Shown here in pieces: positions 20,404 through 24,717 of a stretch of 24,717 nt of DNA. Every line of letters begins with the position of its first letter. Position 1 is the stretch's first letter. The stretch is from Isoetes engelmannii (taxonomy: Eukaryota; Streptophyta; Lycopodiopsida; Isoetales; Isoetaceae). Both the position numbers and the translations under genes were made by a program. Where the stretch lies: NCBI GenBank assembly GCA_011763485.2, contig JAANSK020191100.1, forward strand, positions 1 through 24,717, given 5' to 3'. The notes under the pieces were generated by a model that saw only the letters and a program-made list of their open reading frames with translations, had not been told where the DNA came from and did not search any database.

Positions 20404-22438
20404 GGAAGAATAAAACTACCGATCGTGCTCTTCAGCGCCGGCGGAAGAAATCAAGATACGAATATGCTGCTTATGTGGTTGGTCTAAAAATATGAGGCCA
20501 CCTTTTTTTAACCAAACTGCGTCCAAGTAAGGATATTTACACGTGGTATCACTACCATTGCCTCGCCTAGGTGAGGTTTGGTTGGTTTATGAATGCATGG
20601 CGGAAAAACAAGTCTTATTGGATTAGATAGACAAGTAGATAGATAGATGGTATTTTAATGTCCACGGAAGCCTCTCGCTCCCAAGGTCCTACTGCGAGTT
20701 TGTAACCTTAAATTATTGGCACTGCTAGAACGGGCCTCCCAATCAGTGCCTGTTAGAACGTTCCTTCCAACAGGTTAGGGCCATTGTCCCATAAATCAAT
20801 ATAAGTATCTTGTAGACTTGGCAACCAATACCACACAACGAGAACCAATGCCAGAAACATGGGCCTTCCTAGAGGACCCTTGGATTGTAGCATATTAAAC
20901 AGAGCTCAACACGAGCTCTAGCATCATTACACGTTCCCCGTCCAATGGCACTTCCTCAACTATACTTCCATCTCACTCCAATCTATTGTGGTGGATGTGT
21001 GTTCCATAGCATCGAGATATTATGCTACACCACAAGGCGCACATGGGAAACCCATCCACCAGACCCATAAGAAATATACACTAACACTCAATATAATAGT
21101 GTTACAGTCTAAGGTGCAAGTCGCGCTTGTAGACCTATGGGATGTGGAGCATGGAAAAAATTAGTGGCTATTAATAGCTAAATGGCAATTTTTCAAGGGG
21201 TCTAGGCAATTTTTGCGGCGAATATTATGAATAGAGACTTCCTAGAAAAAATTAAAATATCTAGCATAATAACAGGGGGTTCCTTTTGTGTTTTTGTATA
21301 TTTTTTCCTATAGTCTTTATATGATTTGGTGGTCGTATTTCACGGGATGTACTAATGCGTACATCTAGAGTGCACACTATAATTTCACCTTCTATTCTCA
21401 TATTCATAATGGTTTAGACCCATGTTTTTCCTATCGTGTTACCTTAATGGCCAAGATAGAGTCCTGAAGTCCTTCATCAAGGGCTCACAATAAACATACT
21501 ATTTTCATGGCCCATTTCCCTAGTGTAAGTTTCCCTCGGTTTTGGTAGGGTGTGGGGATTCCGCCCCGAGTGGAGTGGTCCAATAGAGGCAGGGCACGCT
21601 GTGAATCATTGTTGCTGGATTACGGAAATCTAAATAGCAGGGGACTTCCAATTTTGTTCAGATCCGTTGAACTTGTTCATAGAAAGCAGGAAGAGATTTT
21701 GTTCATAGGAAGCAGGAGAATCAGAAGGAAAAAGTAAAGCAGGAGGCTGAGCATTGGTTCCTTGGGTTCACATGCCAGGCTCTATTTTTAACAGTTGGTT
21801 ACATGTATCACGAAATGCCCAAATCCCATTTTCTCTCAAATTTGCATCAAACCCAACGGATCATCTTCAATAGAGCATACGTCTTTGAGAACACGGCCAG
21901 AACTTACAGGGATTAAAGTAGCCTAAGACCGGATTTTGGATCGTTTGCTGACTTGAAAAGGTATGAGACCGCTCTATTCTGGTTATATCTCATTCTTGGA
22001 ACATTCTTGGTACTGCGATTTTGGCTTCACCTGCAATACCAAAGCATAACCCATTTTGTAACTGCAACTTCATCTTTTTACAGTGCATCAACTTTCTGCA
22101 AACAAGTGTTTGTTGCAACGACACTCATTGCTTTTTGCATCTTTTTGGCTTACCCTAGGCTTCACATGTCAACTGCCATCAACCCTGTATAGTCAAATCC
22201 TTTTTCTTAAATATACTTCAAGCAGGCTTTGAATAGCTAGATATTACTTTTCGAGCAGGCTCGGTACATGTCGCTGCAGCCCTCCAAAAACACACAAGAC
22301 CTAGCGCTTCAAGGGATGAAATGTACTAGAAATACGGATGTTTAGATTGGAAAATTTTTGGTGTTGCTCAGCTGATAAAATTGTGTTGCTCAGCATTACA
22401 GTTTATCAACATACAGAATTAAGCATGGCTACTAGGGA
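20404..22438. other. long gene-free stretch, probably old transposon debris
   Basis: The first about 150 bases are the YbeY promoter side. Beyond it I see no gene on either strand. Open frames of 60-80 codons near 21552 and 21953 lack recognisable domains. A CACTA-like end (cactgctagaacggg) lies at 20720-20734, with a variant gttagaacg nearby at 20752-20760, but no matching opposite end is seen. Confidence 0.35.
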
Positions 22439-22820
22439 GGGTCACCAATAGTGGACCATGGCCCAATAGTGGATCATGGCAAAACGGATCAATTTTGCCA
22501 ATAGTGGCTCAACACAATTTTTTTATCTTAATCTCAACTATTGAACTAAGTGGGAAAAAAAAATGGGTTCAATCTCAATCATCCAATGTTGATCCACATT
22601 AGGGTATTTGAATGATCCATGCTATTTTTTGATTGGCCCATTTCATGTGAAGATTTTCAGGGCTATATTTACCCGATTTTTTTCAAGAAAATTATATGAA
22701 ATACCTTATACCAAGCGCTTTTACGCTATGCATTTTAATGAAAAAAATATTTTATTTTTCAATATTTCCTTGTTCATAATTCTTAAGTGGTCCACTATTG
22801 GTACACCCCCCCCCCCCCCC
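22439..22820. mobile_element. 0.38-kb MITE-like element with terminal inverted repeats
   Basis: The left end gggtcaccaatagtggacca at 22439-22458 is complementary to the right end around 22788-22809, where tggtccactattggt is followed by acaccc and a C15 run. The left end also carries two internal copies of caatagtgg (near 22463 and 22501). The interior is AT-rich with no transposase. The C run at the right edge probably grew from a shorter C tract in the terminal repeat. Confidence 0.7.
22806..22820. repeat. C15 homopolymer
   Basis: Fifteen C at the right end of the MITE-like element. The left end has only gggaggg in the matching place. Confidence 0.8.
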
Positions 22821-24082
22821 AGTGTCTTAAGAAGATATTTTTGGTTTCTCCCCACTCAAAAAACATTTGTTGTTGCTTAGTATACAGGTGCAAGTGCCAT
22901 TTAATAACTGGTTTTCAAACTCTACATTCCATGATGATTAACCAGCAGAGGGGAGTTTTTTGTGAAGTGCATTCACCTCATGACCTTTCTATTTTAGGCG
23001 TAACAGATTAGCGAGTTGGAAGACATTCCAGCAGAAAATAGAATTGCCCATTTTTCTACTAGTAAATCATGTATCTTTGCAACACCTAGGACATCAGCGG
23101 AGGCTAAAGTATTCCTGGAGGCATGTCTTTGACCTTGCTTAAATTAAGATTCAAGTAAGTAGCAAAAGCTCATTGTCGGTGTTGGACCATCATGTTTTGG
23201 ACAGGCTTGCTTTAAGTTTCCAATTGCTTGGTCTTTCAACTTTTTATGGGCTTTCTCATAACTTGAAGATTGGATAAATTTGGGTACTTGAAATATTGAA
23301 AAAGGAAAGCACATAGAAAATAGCACGATGTTGTCTCCACGATGCTTAAGCTTCTTCATCATAGAGGAGCTTGTTTCTTTAGCATACTCTGTTGTAACAA
23401 CTATTTCAAAACTTAGGCCATAGGCATTAGTTAGGGCATTTGCAGTAATGTAAAGGCTATGGACTTGCGGTACATTGGGCTCAAGTCCCGTACTATGACG
23501 TTGCTACCTATTCTAATGTTTTTGGCATATGGAAATTCATTAAAAGGAGTTTTACCATTTTCTGAAGAACAATTGTAGTATCTATGCATATATTTGAGAG
23601 TTGGATATCATCTTTTCACAAGTCAGTATATTTTGTTGAAGTCTAGAATAATTATTTCAACACACACGTTCTTAAGGCTCCGAAGGGGCCAAAAAAAATT
23701 TAACAACATAAACAATTACATCTTATATTTTTAATTGAATCCCCCCTAAAACCCCCTTTGGTTTGGGTATATATTCACACGGGGGGTGACGTAGGGCAGC
23801 GAGAGCCCTTTTTATACCCTTCAAAACAATATAATATACGTATGAAATTAACACCATTGAGTACATTTTTTCAACCCTTATAGTATTTTTCAATTCTCCT
23901 TATACAGTATAAAAATTTTTGCATGAGCATACCCCACAAATGAGGATCGCTATCTATGGTCCACAACAAGGAATAACTGATGAATATACCCATCCAAATT
24001 TTTTTTAAGATTAGCCAAACTATTTCCCCCCCTTTTTCTTAAAGGAAAAAGGATTAGCCTTTCTCTATATTACAATAACTAC
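22821..24082. other. gene-free AT-rich stretch
   Basis: No gene is recognised. A B-box-like gggctcaagtcccg lies at about 23478-23491, and short G/C runs lie near 23742-23790. A small hairpin (cctttttcttaaaggaaaaagg) is near 24031-24052. The stretch ends at the pentanucleotide array. Confidence 0.35.
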
Positions 24083-24147
24083 ATATGATATGATATGATA
24101 TGATATGATATGATATGATATGATATGATATGATATGATATGATATG
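24083..24147. repeat. pentanucleotide microsatellite (TGATA)n, about 12 units
   Basis: A perfect tandem array of tgata. On the minus strand it lies directly after the 3' end of the non-LTR element, about 80 bases beyond its stop codon, and is probably the element's tail. Confidence 0.95.
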
Positions 24148-24226
24148 AATTAATCAAGCCAATTAGGCCCTCAGGCCTCTATGGCAAAATACTACAAAAG
24201 TTTGAGTAAGATAAAATCAAAGCGCA

Positions 24227-24717
24227 CTAATCCAAAGCGCTACATATATCAAAGTTATCCATTAAATTATATAGTTCAACTATGCCTGCCCTTTCCTTCC
24301 AAACATCCCGAATGTAAGTGCTTAAGGTATGTGATGATACTGCAAAAAGATCTCGTAGTATACCATATTTCCTCCTTATATGCTCATAGGAAGAACACTC
24401 CAAAAATGTATGATGTTCTGATTCTGGCACTGGTTCAAAACATCCAACGCAATATCGTTCGTGTCTAGGCGTCCCATACCACCTACATGTCTCAATATGC
24501 AAATGATGTGAAGAAAGCCTCAATTGAGAAATAGACATCCGATTTTTGCGGCTAACATGAGACAACAAATAATCCTGCTCTTTATATTCCTGTAGAGAAT
24601 TAACCTCAGCTAAGTAAAATTGTTTCTTTGTACCACCTGCATCCTCACTTTGCCACAACTTGCTAATTACTCTTTCTGTCACAAATACTCTTATCTCTGA
24701 ATACTTTTCTGAAACAG
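24227..24717 (-). CDS. C-terminal end of a LINE reverse-transcriptase polyprotein, partial
   Basis: The frame is open from the right edge of the window to a TAG at 24227-24229, at least 162 codons. The diagnostic part is LRLSSHHLHIETCRW followed by RYCVGCFEPV and EHHTFLECSSYEHIRRKY. This is a C-x2-C..H-x4-C zinc knuckle, followed by the 'C..Y..IR' block that ends many non-LTR retrotransposon polyproteins after the reverse-transcriptase domain. The reverse-transcriptase core and endonuclease would lie to the right of the window. The open frame in this part has no stop or obvious frameshift, so the copy may be fairly young, but completeness cannot be judged. Confidence 0.75.
   Translation of the reverse strand, partial: VSEKYSEIRVFVTERVISKLWQSEDAGGTKKQFYLAEVNSLQEYKEQDYLLSHVSRKNRMSISQLRLSSHHLHIETCRWYGTPRHERYCVGCFEPVPESEHHTFLECSSYEHIRRKYGILRDLFAVSSHTLSTYIRDVWKERAGIVELYNLMDNFDICSALD

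Larger units (their letters stand above)
24083..24717 (-). mobile_element. 3' end of a non-LTR retrotransposon (LINE)
   Basis: This unit contains the C-terminal coding end of a reverse transcriptase protein (24227-24717), a short 3' UTR (about 24148-24226) and a pentanucleotide tail (24083-24147). This order is typical of LINEs that end in a simple repeat instead of poly(A). The 5' part lies beyond the right edge. Confidence 0.7.

Noticed and set aside
21953-22192. 79-codon hydrophobic frame that could be a small membrane protein
   Set aside because: Starts at TTG, no promoter or homology, and AT-rich DNA readily gives hydrophobic chance frames.
23432-23500. tRNA-derived SINE or tRNA gene (gggctcaagtcccg)
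   Set aside because: A B-box-like arm exists, but no convincing A box, cloverleaf or tail is present.
1-24717. CRISPR array, bacterial operon or prophage
   Set aside because: Genes are spliced, there are no spaced direct repeats of CRISPR type, and no operon structure is seen.

Overview
The window is nuclear DNA of a land plant. The evidence is intron-rich genes with GT..AG introns of about 50-270 bp, U-rich introns, a complete plastid-type YbeY gene fused to a HAD phosphatase domain, and an HNH plus SANT nuclear protein of a type I associate with plants. Abundant degenerate class I and class II transposons, microsatellites and homopolymers surround the genes. The transposon mix (a CENP-B/pogo-like DDE element, a DUF7869-like transposase, a zinc-knuckle non-LTR retroelement) fits a seedless plant or another large-genome plant. 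I cannot name the species.

Layout: 1-3.3 kb is intergenic or transposon-derived. It holds a partial open frame running off the left edge, a frame-broken DUF7869-like transposase at 1097-1983, and an exon-like fragment on the minus strand abutting it. At 4100-6046 (+) is a complete five-exon gene for a 535-residue protein of about four tandem ubiquitin-like domains. From 6.4 to 9.2 kb is a repeat nest: a GC-rich two-unit tandem repeat, a 378-bp near-palindromic foldback element, a 25-bp-stem hairpin, and a 1.2-kb terminal-inverted-repeat element with internally amplified modules. From 10.2 to 12.3 kb (-) is a decayed pogo/Tigger-like transposon. At about 13.2-17.04 kb (+) lies a multi-exon HNH-like/SANT/coiled-coil gene whose 5' exons are hard to join. 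At 17680-20344 (-) lies a 12-exon YbeY-HAD gene, convergent with it. From 20.4 to 24.7 kb there is mostly no gene: one 0.38-kb MITE-like element, and at the right edge the 3' end of a non-LTR retrotransposon whose tail is a TCATA-type pentanucleotide array.

The three host genes do not form an obvious pathway. YbeY should act in plastid rRNA maturation, while the HNH/SANT protein is probably nuclear. The ubiquitin-like protein lacks a terminal Gly-Gly and is more likely a binding or scaffold protein than a conjugated modifier. The points most worth a second look are the loss of the conserved arginine in an otherwise intact YbeY, the tiny GT..AG intervals in the HNH/SANT gene, the tetra-UBL protein, and the self-complementary repeat cluster at 6.4-9.1 kb.
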